Part shown: in pieces, positions 1 to 8,362 of the stretch
How the letters are laid out: the number at the start of each line of letters is the position of its first letter
How positions within the stretch are numbered: position 1 is the stretch's first letter
DNA from: Candidatus Onthocola gallistercoris
GTDB lineage: Bacteria > Bacillota > Clostridia > Lachnospirales > Lachnospiraceae
Direction of reading: 5' to 3'
Assembly (NCBI GenBank): GCA_018715345.1
Contig: DVLT01000037.1
Location: 1-56,286 of the forward strand
Length of the DNA stretch: 56,286 nucleotides
Notes under the pieces: generated by a model
Databases searched by the model: none
What the model was told of the DNA's origin: nothing
What the model saw: the letters and a program-made list of their open reading frames with translations, nothing else
Position numbers and translations under genes: made by a program

Positions 1-823
1 GAAGAAGATTGATCCCATATCCATCTTCCAGCGTTTCCAGATTGCCATACCGGGCACAGATGCGGATCACATTGGCAATACAGGCTTCCTGTCCGGAAGC
101 AGCGCCCATCCACAAAAGGTCATGGTTTCCCCACTGGATGTCCACCGAATGATAGGTCATCAGGTGATCCATGATCTCCACAGCTCCGGATCCTCTATCG
201 TAAATATCACCCACGATATGGAGCCGGTCAATGACCAGACGCTGGATCAGATTGCACAGAGCAACGATGAAAGGCCGGGCGCGGTCGATACGGATGATCG
301 TATCGATGATCCCATTATAATAAGCCTCTTTGTTGAGCACCTCTTCCTTTTCATTGATCAACTCTTCAATGATATAAGCAAAATCCGGCGGCAGCGCCTT
401 GCGTACCTTCGATCGGGTATATTTGGAAGCCACCCGCTTGCACACCTGGATCAAACGGTTGAGGGTGATCTTATACCAGTCCTCCAGATCCGGTTCGGAC
501 TTTTCGATCAGATCCAGCTTCTGCTCCGGATAATATATGAGCGTGGCCAGCTGCTTTTTATCGCGGATACTGAGGGAATTGCCAAATTCGTCATCAATCT
601 TGGCCCTCACTGCTCCGGACCCGTTTTTCAGCACATGAAAAAACTGATCCGCTTCCCCATGGATATCACTGATCACATGTTCCGTACCTTTTGGCAGGTT
701 CAATATGGCCTGCAGGTTGATGATCTCCGTTGAGGCCGCCGGAACCGTCGGATAAAGTTCGGATAAAACCTTTAAATATTTCAGTTCCATGGAACTAAAC
801 TTCCCCTTTGTACTTTTCCCCAC
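1..823 (-). CDS. fbp: Fructose-1,6-bisphosphatase class III, C-terminus cut by window edge
   Basis: Gluconeogenic enzyme that hydrolyses fructose-1,6-bisphosphate to fructose-6-phosphate. The visible 274 codons open with a family-typical N-terminus, and a metallophosphatase motif (SDIHGE) follows near residue 52. Further on are the conserved [17 protein letters not shown] and [11 protein letters not shown] metal-ligand stretches of the class III family, which is common in Firmicutes and unrelated in fold to class I enzymes. The family is about 640-670 residues, so more than half lies outside the window. I chose a GTG start because GGAGG sits 7 bases upstream; an internal ATG 33 bases later lacks such a site. 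dapB ends 23 bases upstream on the same strand with no terminator between them, so co-transcription is likely. Confidence 0.93.
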   Translation of the reverse strand, partial: MGKSTKGKFSSMELKYLKVLSELYPTVPAASTEIINLQAILNLPKGTEHVISDIHGEADQFFHVLKNGSGAVRAKIDDEFGNSLSIRDKKQLATLIYYPEQKLDLIEKSEPDLEDWYKITLNRLIQVCKRVASKYTRSKVRKALPPDFAYIIEELINEKEEVLNKEAYYNGIIDTIIRIDRARPFIVALCNLIQRLVIDRLHIVGDIYDRGSGAVEIMDHLMTYHSVDIQWGNHDLLWMGAASGQEACIANVIRICARYGNLETLEDGYGINLL

Positions 824-846
824 TTCTCTACCTCCATTATGATATA

Positions 847-1602
847 TCAGCCGATGACATCCGCCATTGTATACAATCCAGGTTCTTTTCCTTTTAAATA
901 AGCCGCTGCTTCAATGGCGCCTTTCGCAAAAATGCCTTTTGAATAGGCTGTATGTTTGATCTCCACCACTTCGTCCGGCCCGCAGAAGAACAGTTCGTGC
1001 TCACCCACGATCGTACCGCCTCTGACCGCCTGGATCCCGATCTCCTTCGGATCCCTTTTTACCCGGTCTTTACTGCGGTCCAGTTTATATGTATAGGCAT
1101 GGTCCATGGCGTCATTCACCGCATCCGCGATGGCCAGAGCCGTCCCCGATGGCGCGTCCACTTTTTTGTTGTGGTGCTTTTCCACGATCTCCATATCATA
1201 TCCGGCAGCGCCCAGGATCTTCGCGCCAATGGCAGCCAGCTTAAACAATGTATTCACACCCAGAGACATGTTGGCTGACCGGAGAATGGCCACTTTCTTG
1301 CTCTGTTCATTAACATATTCGATCTGCTCGTCTGTCAGTCCGGTAGTACACAATACCAGAGGCAGCTGACGTGCGACTGCGTAATCCACAATGCCGTCCA
1401 CAGCCTTTGCTATGGAAAAATCCACGATCACATCTGCCTCTACCTTACAGTCCTCCGGGCGGGTATATACAGGATAACCATTATCCCGGTTGTCTGCCAC
1501 ATCAATACCGGCCACGATCTCCACATCGGGTGTCTCTGCAGCCAGGCGGGTGATCACCTGTCCCATGGCGCCATTGCATCCGTTCATGATAAACTTTGTC
1601 AT
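847..1602 (-). CDS. dapB: 4-hydroxy-tetrahydrodipicolinate reductase
   Basis: Reduces hydroxy-tetrahydrodipicolinate to tetrahydrodipicolinate with NAD(P)H in the diaminopimelate/lysine pathway, which supplies peptidoglycan and, in spore formers, dipicolinate. The dinucleotide-binding GCNGAMGQ is at residues 8-15. The DapB signature [15 protein letters not shown] (about 141-155) carries the catalytic His pair, Lys and Asp. The 251-residue length is normal for the shorter Gram-positive form. I chose the ATG preceded by GAAATGAGG over an upstream in-frame ATG that has no ribosome binding site. asd, from the same pathway, is 8 kb away in this window with its own promoter. Confidence 0.96.
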   Translation of the reverse strand: MTKFIMNGCNGAMGQVITRLAAETPDVEIVAGIDVADNRDNGYPVYTRPEDCKVEADVIVDFSIAKAVDGIVDYAVARQLPLVLCTTGLTDEQIEYVNEQSKKVAILRSANMSLGVNTLFKLAAIGAKILGAAGYDMEIVEKHHNKKVDAPSGTALAIADAVNDAMDHAYTYKLDRSKDRVKRDPKEIGIQAVRGGTIVGEHELFFCGPDEVVEIKHTAYSKGIFAKGAIEAAAYLKGKEPGLYTMADVIG

Positions 1603-1701
1603 ACACTCATGCCTCATTTCTTTCAAAATAATAAACATCTCCAGGCTGTGGCCGCGGCTCGCAGGCCCAGGCCGATTTTCTGCCTGGATGGGTACATCGT
1701 T

Positions 1702-1730
1702 ATTCTATCACGCCCCCTTGAGCGAATCAA
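1702..1730 (-). promoter_or_regulatory. Sigma-A-type promoter of dapB
   Basis: TTGATT, a 17-base spacer and TAGAAT lie about 100 bases upstream of dapB. The resulting leader is GC-rich, with several short complementary CCTGG/CAGG segments. I could not match it to a lysine riboswitch. Confidence 0.55.
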
Positions 1731-1754
1731 GAAAAAGCCAGTCTGATTTCCCTT

Positions 1755-2381
1755 TCATACATCCCAACGGAACGTATCCGCCACCTGCCGCGCAGCCTCA
1801 TCGGCTGACGGATCCCCGGTGAAATTTGTCTCATGTATCAATACATATCTGTAGTCGCCCACGATATAGTACATGGTCGTCACGATGCCCGTCTCCGATT
1901 CCTCAATGGTAAAACGATAAACCGTCGATCCGCCTTCCGCTGTGTAGCCCTCCCCGTAAAGGGTCACATCCTCGTCTCCGGAAATCTGTGCTGAAAGCTG
2001 GCGCAGGATGGCTTCCCGAAACGCTTCATGTTCGCTCTGAGCATATGGATTCTCCCCTTCATGCACAGATATATTGTCGGGCCGATCCTTTTTTTCATCA
2101 CCTGTTTTCACATAGAAAAACCGCTCCGCCGTGGAATGCTCTTCCGATTCGATCCAATCTTTTGGCAGTTCATAGGATCCAAAAGTTTTTTCAAAACAGT
2201 TTTTCTCCCTATCCTGCACGGATCCTTCCGTTGTCTCCTCTATCCCTGTCTCATATCCTTCCTTTAATACTTTCGCTGTTTCATATGCAGCATCGTTTTC
2301 CCGGCTTACGCCATCACACCCTCCCCACATCCAAAGGCAGGCTATCACGATCAATACGAATCCTTTACTTTTTTGGTTCAT
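1755..2381 (-). CDS. Putative secreted lipoprotein of unknown function
   Basis: A 208-residue protein with a lipoprotein-type signal peptide: positive start (NQKSK), a hydrophobic stretch and a Cys after LWMWGG near residue 22. Maturation would anchor it outside the cytoplasmic membrane. The rest is acidic and Glu/Ser/Thr-rich, with a compact C-terminal part that I do not recognise. Its ATG overlaps the stop codon of the upstream EndoQ-UvrD gene (ATGA), and GGGAGGAG lies inside the end of that gene, so translation is coupled. The pairing of a DNA-repair-like protein with a lipoprotein is unexplained and may be chance. Confidence 0.8.
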   Translation of the reverse strand: MNQKSKGFVLIVIACLWMWGGCDGVSRENDAAYETAKVLKEGYETGIEETTEGSVQDREKNCFEKTFGSYELPKDWIESEEHSTAERFFYVKTGDEKKDRPDNISVHEGENPYAQSEHEAFREAILRQLSAQISGDEDVTLYGEGYTAEGGSTVYRFTIEESETGIVTTMYYIVGDYRYVLIHETNFTGDPSADEAARQVADTFRWDV

Positions 2382-5300
2382 TTCTCCTCCCACAATTCAA
2401 ACAGATCCATCTGGTGGACTTCCTCTGTCTCTTCCTTTTGCCTCCCTGCTTTTTCGTAAACAGACAACGCTTCCGGTATGTCATCCAGAAACGCCGAGCC
2501 CTCACCATCGTAGGTGAGGATCAGCTCATCCTTAGCCCGGGTCATCGCCACAAAAAAGAGCCGTCTTTCTTCTTCCATATCCGTTTCTCCCTCCGGCCGT
2601 TCCAAAGGTATCCTTCCCTTTTTCACATCATACAGAAATACCAACGGAAATTCCAGGCCCTTTGCCGCGTGCATGGTCATCAGGGTCACCGCTCCCGACT
2701 TGTACTTTTTACCGCCGCGCCTCAGGATGTCCCCTTCTTCCCCCAACATCAAAGCGTAAATGAGCGCTTCCATCGTTTTATAAAAGACAGCTGTCTGGAC
2801 CAGCTTATCCATGTTTTCGTCATTCTGTAAGCCCATATCGTCCATCCACCGGATCAACAGCTTCTCCGGTTTTGTTTTCTTTAAAAGGGGACGGTATGTT
2901 TCCGCCGCCTGCTCATAGATCATATCGGTCATACCCGGCTCCTGCTCCCATAGAAGCTGGCCGGCCAGCTTCATATCCTCCGGCAGATCTTCCATAAGAC
3001 TTCTGAAAAAACACAACGTTCCCCGGACAGCTGGCGCCGTCAGGTAGTCGTCTCTTCCGGCGACCACATAAGGTATACTTTCCTGACGCAGACATTTCTC
3101 CAAGAGCCGTCCCTCATAATGGGTCCTATAAAGGATCCCTATATCCGCAAAATCTCTCTGGATATCGGTTTCATTCCGGTACCTGTCCGTTTCCGCATCC
3201 AGCATATCCATACCGCCCACCTGTCTGTTGATCTCCTTGGCGACAAATATCGCCTGGGCCATGGCGCCGGAAGCTTTCACGATACGCACCGGCTCGCCTT
3301 TGGTACGGGCAGCTCGGAGTATCCGCTTCTTTCCAGGATTGGCGGATATCACCGCCATGGCGGCATCCACGATGGGGCTGCGGGAGCGGTAATTATCCAT
3401 AAGCCGTAACGTCGTCATATCCGGATGATCCTTCTCCAACCGTTCAAAACAACGGGCATCCGATCCTCGAAAGCCATAAATCGATTGATCCGGATCGCCG
3501 ATCACAAACAGCTCCCGTCCGCCTTCATGCCATTTTTGTATCAACTGATACTGAAGCGGCTGGATATCCTGAAACTCGTCCACCAGCAGATACTGGAAAT
3601 GGCCGCCTTTCACCGCTTTTCCGGATCCCGTGTCCATCCATTCCAAAGTCTTTTTTAAAAGATCATCAAAGTCCGTCATCTGCCGTTTTTCCATCAGATC
3701 CTGATAAACCTCATACGCTTCCCGGCAGACAACAGATCGGGCAGAAGCGCCATTCTTCCAAAAGGAAATGCCATTCAAAAACTGACTAACTGTCATTTTC
3801 ATGTCATAGTCTGCGATGACAGACTCCGCCAGCTCCCGTGTCTGCGTTTCATCCACAAGATGTACCGGCACATTGCCCCTCCGGAGCATGTCCAGGCAAA
3901 GGGCATGGAAGGTCCCGATCTGAAGCTGTTTTACACCCCGTACGCCGCTCAAAGCCTTCCCCAACCGTTCCCTCATCTCACCGGCCGCCTTGTTGGTAAA
4001 GGTTACCGCTGTGATCTGGTCTGGTCTTACCCGTCTCACCTGGATAAGATATCGGATCTTTTCCACCAATGTCTTTGTCTTTCCTGTTCCGGGACCGGCA
4101 ATAACAGCTGTCACTGGAGCCACCGAACGGACCGCCGCCTCTTGCATCTCATTGAGTATATCTTTATGACTGTTCGTCATTGTATCTGTTTCTTCCGTCC
4201 AGACTGCGTCCGCCGGTTTTGGAGTCTCTGCCGCCTGGAGGGCCGCTTCCGCCTGTCTTTCTCCATCTGTCACCTCTGTTCTTTTTTCCGGAATGTCCAG
4301 CCACGAAAAAAAGTTCAACTGTCCCTGCGTATCCTCCCGTTCTTCCGGACGGAACAGATGGATCTTTCCATATTCGCCATCGAAGCCGGGATCCCGCTCC
4401 ACTTCCCCATTTCTCAATCTCCGGATCCCCTCTGCCACCATATAGCCAGCCTGTTTTCGGATATCTTCCACAGGTATCTGCCTTAGGATCTCAAACTCAG
4501 ATCCCAGTTTCTTTAACATTTCTGCGTAAATATTTTGGACGATCCGACTGGCCGGAGCATGGCCGATGGCTTCACCTATGGCTTCCGGTAAAGGCATCAG
4601 ACTTTCAAAGGGTTTGGCATCCTGCCGGACATAACCCATTTCCCGATCTGCCAGTTCTTCCACCCGATGCTCCACTCCTATGGTCAGCTTTCGCCCGCAT
4701 ACCGGACACCGCCCGCCAAAAGCCTTCGTCTGTTCCGGCGTCAGACACAGCTGGCACTTTCTGTGTCCGTCATAGTGGTACTTCCCCTCTTCCGGGAAAA
4801 ATTCCACTGTCCCATACAGCCCTTCCCCCTTCTGGATGGCTTTCTCAAGCCCTGCATAGCTTAATTCAATATCCATCAGATTGGCTTCCCTTCCCAATTT
4901 TGCCGGTGAATGGGCATCCGAATTGGATATGAGCTGATAACCATCCAGCATGGACAGCCGCCAGTTCATCGCCGGATCCGACGACAATCCGGTTTCCATG
5001 GCATGGATCCAAGGCGTTAAATCTTCAAAACATTCTTTCACCGAATCAAAACCGGAAAAAGCTCCCAAAAGGGAAAAATGGGGCGTCCATATGTGCGCCG
5101 GGACAAAAATGCCTCCGGGAACCCGTTCCAAGAAAATCTCCAGCAGATCTTTGCAATCCAGTCCCAAGATGGGACGGCCATCGGAATGGATATTTCCGAT
5201 CGTCTCCAATTTGGCAGACAACGTCCGGGCCGCTTCCAATCCGGGAAGGATGAGCAGATTATGTACTTTGCGTGTTCTGCCATTCTTCTTATATATGGAA

Positions 5301-5572
5301 CTGATCTCTCCGGTAATGACAAAACGAGGCTCCATACTGTCTGAAGCCACGCCGTCTTTGATCCGATACATTTTTTTCAATTTATACAAGCCGTCCTCGG
5401 CCGGCTCCAGTTTTTCTTCCAGCTCAGAACGCCAGGCAGGATGGGTAAAATCGCCGGTCCCCACAATATGGATCCCCTTTTTCCTGGCCCAAAGATCCAA
5501 ATGTTGCGGATCCCCGTCCCGGCTGGTTGCCCGTGAAAAGCGGGAATGAATATGTAAATCGGATATATACAT
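2378..5572 (-). CDS. EndoQ-like PHP endonuclease fused to UvrD/Rep-type DNA helicase
   Basis: A 1064-residue two-part protein. Residues 1 to about 405 match the EndoQ/TIGR00375 PHP family: HIH at 7-9, GTGDF near 38, NSDAHS at 217-222, and a four-Cys zinc site (C273, C276, C289, C292). Known EndoQ enzymes nick DNA 5' of deaminated or abasic bases. Residues about 470-1064 are a complete superfamily 1A helicase: Walker A AGPGTGKT (492-499), TFTNKAAGEM, LLVDEFQD, GDPDQSIYGFRG, NYRSR, TMHAAKGLEFPLVFL and FFVAMTRAKDEL. The linker has QLNFF (418-422) and the C-terminus QMDLF (1054-1058), both resembling sliding-clamp-binding motifs. The third in-frame ATG was chosen because AAGGA stands 8 bases before it. 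Role inferred: repair that nicks and then unwinds at deaminated bases. Confidence 0.9.
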   Translation of the reverse strand: MYISDLHIHSRFSRATSRDGDPQHLDLWARKKGIHIVGTGDFTHPAWRSELEEKLEPAEDGLYKLKKMYRIKDGVASDSMEPRFVITGEISSIYKKNGRTRKVHNLLILPGLEAARTLSAKLETIGNIHSDGRPILGLDCKDLLEIFLERVPGGIFVPAHIWTPHFSLLGAFSGFDSVKECFEDLTPWIHAMETGLSSDPAMNWRLSMLDGYQLISNSDAHSPAKLGREANLMDIELSYAGLEKAIQKGEGLYGTVEFFPEEGKYHYDGHRKCQLCLTPEQTKAFGGRCPVCGRKLTIGVEHRVEELADREMGYVRQDAKPFESLMPLPEAIGEAIGHAPASRIVQNIYAEMLKKLGSEFEILRQIPVEDIRKQAGYMVAEGIRRLRNGEVERDPGFDGEYGKIHLFRPEEREDTQGQLNFFSWLDIPEKRTEVTDGERQAEAALQAAETPKPADAVWTEETDTMTNSHKDILNEMQEAAVRSVAPVTAVIAGPGTGKTKTLVEKIRYLIQVRRVRPDQITAVTFTNKAAGEMRERLGKALSGVRGVKQLQIGTFHALCLDMLRRGNVPVHLVDETQTRELAESVIADYDMKMTVSQFLNGISFWKNGASARSVVCREAYEVYQDLMEKRQMTDFDDLLKKTLEWMDTGSGKAVKGGHFQYLLVDEFQDIQPLQYQLIQKWHEGGRELFVIGDPDQSIYGFRGSDARCFERLEKDHPDMTTLRLMDNYRSRSPIVDAAMAVISANPGKKRILRAARTKGEPVRIVKASGAMAQAIFVAKEINRQVGGMDMLDAETDRYRNETDIQRDFADIGILYRTHYEGRLLEKCLRQESIPYVVAGRDDYLTAPAVRGTLCFFRSLMEDLPEDMKLAGQLLWEQEPGMTDMIYEQAAETYRPLLKKTKPEKLLIRWMDDMGLQNDENMDKLVQTAVFYKTMEALIYALMLGEEGDILRRGGKKYKSGAVTLMTMHAAKGLEFPLVFLYDVKKGRIPLERPEGETDMEEERRLFFVAMTRAKDELILTYDGEGSAFLDDIPEALSVYEKAGRQKEETEEVHQMDLFELWEEK

Positions 5573-5602
5573 GCTCATCATCCTTATATTTTAGATGTTT
5601 TT

Positions 5603-5632
5603 ATTATACCAGTCCCCCATCCAGCTTTTCAA
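5603..5632 (-). promoter_or_regulatory. Promoter of the EndoQ-UvrD gene
   Basis: TTGAAA, an 18-base spacer and a perfect TATAAT. The promoter overlaps the last codons of the upstream LytTR gene and lies about 30 bases before the helicase start, giving a short leader. Confidence 0.6.
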
Positions 5633-6005
5633 GCAGAACCGATTTCATCTTACGGGATACCAGGCATACCCCATCCCCCACCTTTATCCGATTATGACGC
5701 AGATCCATTTCTGTGATCTTTTTCCTGTTGACCAGATAAGATCTGTGGGTCCGGATGAATGATCCGTCCAACCGCCGTTCAATGTCGTTCAGACGGCCGA
5801 TGAAATCCAGCCACCCGTCAACGGAATGGAGGATCACATGATGCGGTTTGACAGCTGTCTCAAAAAATAAGATCCGTTCCACCGGAATATGTCGTATACG
5901 ATCGCCGCTGCGTATGGAATAAACATCCCGCATACGAGCGGATACCCTTTTATCCAGAGCCTCCGCATAGATAGATGTCCAGCATATAAACGTCTCCCAT
6001 TCCAT
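5604..6005 (-). CDS. Stand-alone LytTR DNA-binding domain protein
   Basis: A 133-residue protein. From about residue 27 it matches the LytTR DNA-binding domain of AgrA/LytR-type regulators (IPVERILFFET, LHSVDGWLDFIGRLNDIE, FIRTHRSYLVN, SRKMKSVLLEKL). There is no receiver domain: the reading frame is closed by a TGA just upstream of the start. The first 26 residues resemble the linker that normally joins receiver and LytTR domains. The ribosome binding site is weak. It may be a genuine one-domain regulator or the 3' remnant of an AgrA-type response regulator. A promoter-like sequence precedes it, and the next genes upstream are decayed, which favours a remnant. Confidence 0.75.
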   Translation of the reverse strand: MEWETFICWTSIYAEALDKRVSARMRDVYSIRSGDRIRHIPVERILFFETAVKPHHVILHSVDGWLDFIGRLNDIERRLDGSFIRTHRSYLVNRKKITEMDLRHNRIKVGDGVCLVSRKMKSVLLEKLDGGLV

Positions 6006-6033
6006 AATTTCTCATAAATATATGGTTTTCGGT

Positions 6034-6062
6034 ATTTTAACATGCCCTGTCTCTGCTGTAAA
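6034..6062 (-). promoter_or_regulatory. Candidate promoter of the LytTR gene
   Basis: TTTACA, a 17-base spacer and TAAAAT lie about 30 bases upstream of the LytTR start. If active, the gene is transcribed on its own, not as the tail of a larger regulator gene. Confidence 0.45.
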
Positions 6063-6220
6063 CATAACTTATAAGACCGTTTTTTCTATTCATTTTTTCG
6101 TATAATCATTCATTTTCTCCGGACTTATTCCATCGACTCTGCCGGCGTAGTATAATAAGATCATATGTAACTTGTTTTGAGCCGGTATCCGGCTTGCTTT
6201 CACTTGTAAAGGAGATCGAT

Positions 6221-6982
6221 ATGTCGTTTACGGATGTTATGGAAAAAGAACAGATATGTGTCTGATGGAAGGGGCTTTAGGGGAACGTTTAAAAAGGGAA
6301 TATCATCTGACTTTCGATGAGCATGTGGATATGGCCGGCCTGGTCTACTCTGAAAAAGGCCGAGCGGCTCTTGGCTCCCTCTGGCATGAATACGCCCGGA
6401 TCGCAGCCCGGTATGCTTTGCCTTTCCTGGCCACCACACCCACCCGACGGACAGATCGCAAACGGGTGGAAGCCTCGGTCTTTGACGCCGCCCTCATAAA
6501 GGACAATGTGGATTTCCTCCGAAAGATCCAAGGAGAAACATCCCAGGAAATGTACATCGGCGGTCTCTTGGGCTGTCACGGCGATGCTTACACCGGCGCG
6601 GATGCTTTGGACACTGAAGATGCAAAAACATTCCATAGCTGGGAGGTCGGCCTGTTACATGACCAATTGTGTCCACCCTAAGATCGTCTGGGAAGCTTTA
6701 TCCCATCCCTTTAATCAATGTGATGCTGTCCGGACCCGTTTCAGAGGCATACAGGCCAACACCTCCTCTCTATCCTACGATATGTCGGACGCCTCCCAAG
6801 CGCTCCACACCTCGGATCCGGACGACCTGGCCAGATGGATGATCCGGTTAAATGATCGGATACCGGTAAAGATCTACGGTGGCTGCTGCGGCACCGATGG
6901 CCGTCATATGGAGGCCATCGCCGAACAGATCCGTCAAAACTTTTCCACAAAGTGTACTTCCGATCGGTCCCAGTATTTTTGA
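6221..6982 (+). pseudogene. Homocysteine S-methyltransferase pseudogene
   Basis: Remains of a betaine/S-methylmethionine-type homocysteine methyltransferase. AAAGGAG precedes ATG at 6221 (MSFTDVMEKEQI), but this frame stops after 14 codons. The family sequence resumes one base out of frame (LMEGALGERLKREYHLTFDE), continues through LPFLATTPTRRTDRKRV to GGLLGCHGDAYTGADAL and FHSWEV, and is then cut. The next family segment visible, in the other frame, is CYMTNCVHPKIVWEALS, followed by FRGIQANTS and the zinc-ligand motif IYGGCCGTDGRHME. By comparison with the family, roughly 70-80 residues are missing at the junction near 6650. With one frameshift and one out-of-frame deletion, no functional enzyme can be made. 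Its end overlaps the convergent acetyltransferase gene. Confidence 0.85.
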
Positions 6983-7434
6983 AAAACCCGGTCTGTATTT
7001 CCATCAAGGTTCATCTGATACAGTCTGAATGTCACCAGCAGATCTTTTGGCTGCCATTGCTCCTCGTAGGAATACTGTTTTCTTACCTGGGCGATGACAG
7101 CTGTTCCCGCTTCTGTAGCTATTCCTTGATGCCAATATGCTTGTCCGAGTCCATAGCCTAAATCGTAACTGCTATCCATACTGACCTTCATATAGCCAAT
7201 GGGACGGTCATCCTTTTTCAGGCAGATCGCATAATCATAGCCGTATCGCCTATTGTAATGCGCCGCATACTGTTCCTGAAAAATCTGCGCAGCTCCCGCC
7301 ATGGTTTTCACCGGCAGCCATGGCAAAAACCGGTTCACTTCCACATCCCGATATATTTCAAAGATCCACGGTATATCTGTTTCTGTAAATTTTCTGAGTA
7401 TCAATCGTTCCGTCTCAAGTCTTGGCGTATTCAT
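6934..7434 (-). CDS. GNAT-family N-acetyltransferase, apparently internally deleted
   Basis: A 166-residue RimJ/RimL-type acetyltransferase. It starts with the typical TPRLETERLILRKFTETD and has the acetyl-CoA-binding YGLGQAYWHQGIATEA segment near residues 100-115. The sequence then jumps from AGTAVIAQVRKQ directly to YSYEEQWQPKDLLVTFR. In relatives as I recall them, about 25 residues (an ATHDxxNPRSGxVMxxLGM block) lie between these two parts and complete the cofactor fold. The frame is kept, so it may be translated, but activity is doubtful. Start chosen at ATG with GGGGGGAGGAG upstream. It lies convergent to the decayed methyltransferase gene. Confidence 0.75.
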   Translation of the reverse strand: MNTPRLETERLILRKFTETDIPWIFEIYRDVEVNRFLPWLPVKTMAGAAQIFQEQYAAHYNRRYGYDYAICLKKDDRPIGYMKVSMDSSYDLGYGLGQAYWHQGIATEAGTAVIAQVRKQYSYEEQWQPKDLLVTFRLYQMNLDGNTDRVFQKYWDRSEVHFVEKF

Positions 7435-7500
7435 CTGTCTCCTCCCCCCGTATCCATAGGCTATCTGATCCGTGAAAATCATCTCTTTCCATTCAACGAT

Positions 7501-7551
7501 ATGATAAAACAAAACAGGCTGTAAAACCCAGATATCCGGATTTTACAGCCT
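7501..7551 (-). terminator. Rho-independent terminator downstream of tRNA-Ser
   Basis: An 11-bp perfect stem (7516-7526 with 7541-7551) and a 14-base loop, followed on the minus strand by GTTTTGTTTT. It ends the tRNA transcript. Confidence 0.75.
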
Positions 7552-7565
7552 ATCTTTTAAAAAGC

Positions 7566-7656
7566 GGAGACGGAGGGATTCGAACCCTCGTACCGGCGAT
7601 AAAACCGATAAACTGATTTCGAGTCAGCCCCGTTACGGCCACTTCGGTACGTCTCC
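7566..7656 (-). tRNA. tRNA-Ser (anticodon CGA)
   Basis: A 91-base class II tRNA. Acceptor arms GGAGACG and CGTCTCC pair perfectly; the D-arm region has GTGGCCGTAACGGGGC; the 7-base anticodon loop CTCGAAA places CGA (reads UCG). A long variable arm precedes the T arm with GGTTCGAATCC. The 3' CCA is not encoded. The long variable arm and anticodon both indicate serine. Confidence 0.96.
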
Positions 7657-7671
7657 AAACAGCCGATGCTT

Positions 7672-7700
7672 ATTATACTATATTTCAGATCAAATTTCAA
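7672..7700 (-). promoter_or_regulatory. Promoter of tRNA-Ser
   Basis: TTGAAA, a 17-base spacer and TATAAT end 15 bases upstream of the mature tRNA 5' end, which suits a stable-RNA promoter. Confidence 0.7.
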
Positions 7701-7727
7701 GCCCGGCCGCTTTATATTACTGTCAGA

Positions 7728-8180
7728 TCATTTATTATAACATTTTTCGATCTCCGTGATCATGTCCACCCGCTGGGCATGACGGCCACCTTCAAATTCC
7801 GCTTCAAAAAATGCATCCACGATCATCTTGGCCAGTTCAGAGCCTACAACCCTTGCCCCCATGGCGATGATATTGGCATTGTTATGCTGGACAGTCATTT
7901 TGGCAGAATAAGGCTCGCTGCACACAGCCGCCCGTATTCCAGGCACCTTATTGGCCGCCAGGGAAATACCGATGCCGGTGCCGCAGATGAGCACGCCCTT
8001 GTCCACCTCTCCGGCTACGATCGCTTCCGCCACTTTTCTTCCCGGAATCGGATAATCCATCTTTATCGAAGCGTCCGGTGTTCCATAATCCACGCACTCA
8101 TGTCCCTTTTCTGCCAGATGGTCCATCAAAATCCTCTTTAATTCCACGCCGGCATGGTCACAGCCAAAACCAATCCTCAT
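7728..8180 (-). CDS. rpiB: Ribose-5-phosphate isomerase B
   Basis: Interconverts ribose-5-phosphate and ribulose-5-phosphate in the pentose phosphate pathway; some relatives act on allose- or galactose-6-phosphate. The 150-residue protein has FGCDHAG near the start, VDYGT, the phosphate-binding GTGIGISLAANKVPGIRAA and HNNANIIAMGARVVG with the conserved His/Asn pair, all typical of the RpiB/LacAB fold. GGAGG stands 9 bases before the ATG. A ribokinase gene lies upstream on the same strand, so the two would take ribose to ribulose-5-phosphate, but rpiB appears to have its own promoter. Confidence 0.95.
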   Translation of the reverse strand: MRIGFGCDHAGVELKRILMDHLAEKGHECVDYGTPDASIKMDYPIPGRKVAEAIVAGEVDKGVLICGTGIGISLAANKVPGIRAAVCSEPYSAKMTVQHNNANIIAMGARVVGSELAKMIVDAFFEAEFEGGRHAQRVDMITEIEKCYNK

Positions 8181-8273
8181 GATCTCTACCTCCGTTTGAT
8201 CTTTCATCCCGATAGTCTGTTCACACAGCAAATCCATGCTTTATCGCTGGCATCCGCCTATGTGCGATCATCT

Positions 8274-8302
8274 ATTATACCACGCCTTTTCCCGGAATAC
8301 AA
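8274..8302 (-). promoter_or_regulatory. Promoter of rpiB
   Basis: TTGTAT, a 17-base spacer and TATAAT, about 90 bases upstream of the rpiB ATG, in the gap after the ribokinase gene. Confidence 0.5.
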
Positions 8303-8362
8303 TTCAGAATCTTCTCTGTCCCCTCTGTCTTGGCAGTCGGTCGGTCAGATCACCCGCCTCCT

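Noticed and set aside
122-733. Open frame on the plus strand at the left edge
   Set aside because: It lies entirely opposite the clear fructose-bisphosphatase gene, whose motifs are on the minus strand.
5834-6043. 69-codon frame overlapping the LytTR gene in another frame, considered as a lost receiver domain
   Set aside because: Its translation has no receiver motifs (no acidic pair, no phospho-Asp segment), so it does not extend the LytTR protein.
6179-6195. Palindrome AGCCGG-TAT-CCGGCT upstream of the methyltransferase pseudogene, considered as a terminator or SAM-type riboswitch part
   Set aside because: No T-run follows and no other riboswitch elements are seen; it is a short isolated hairpin.
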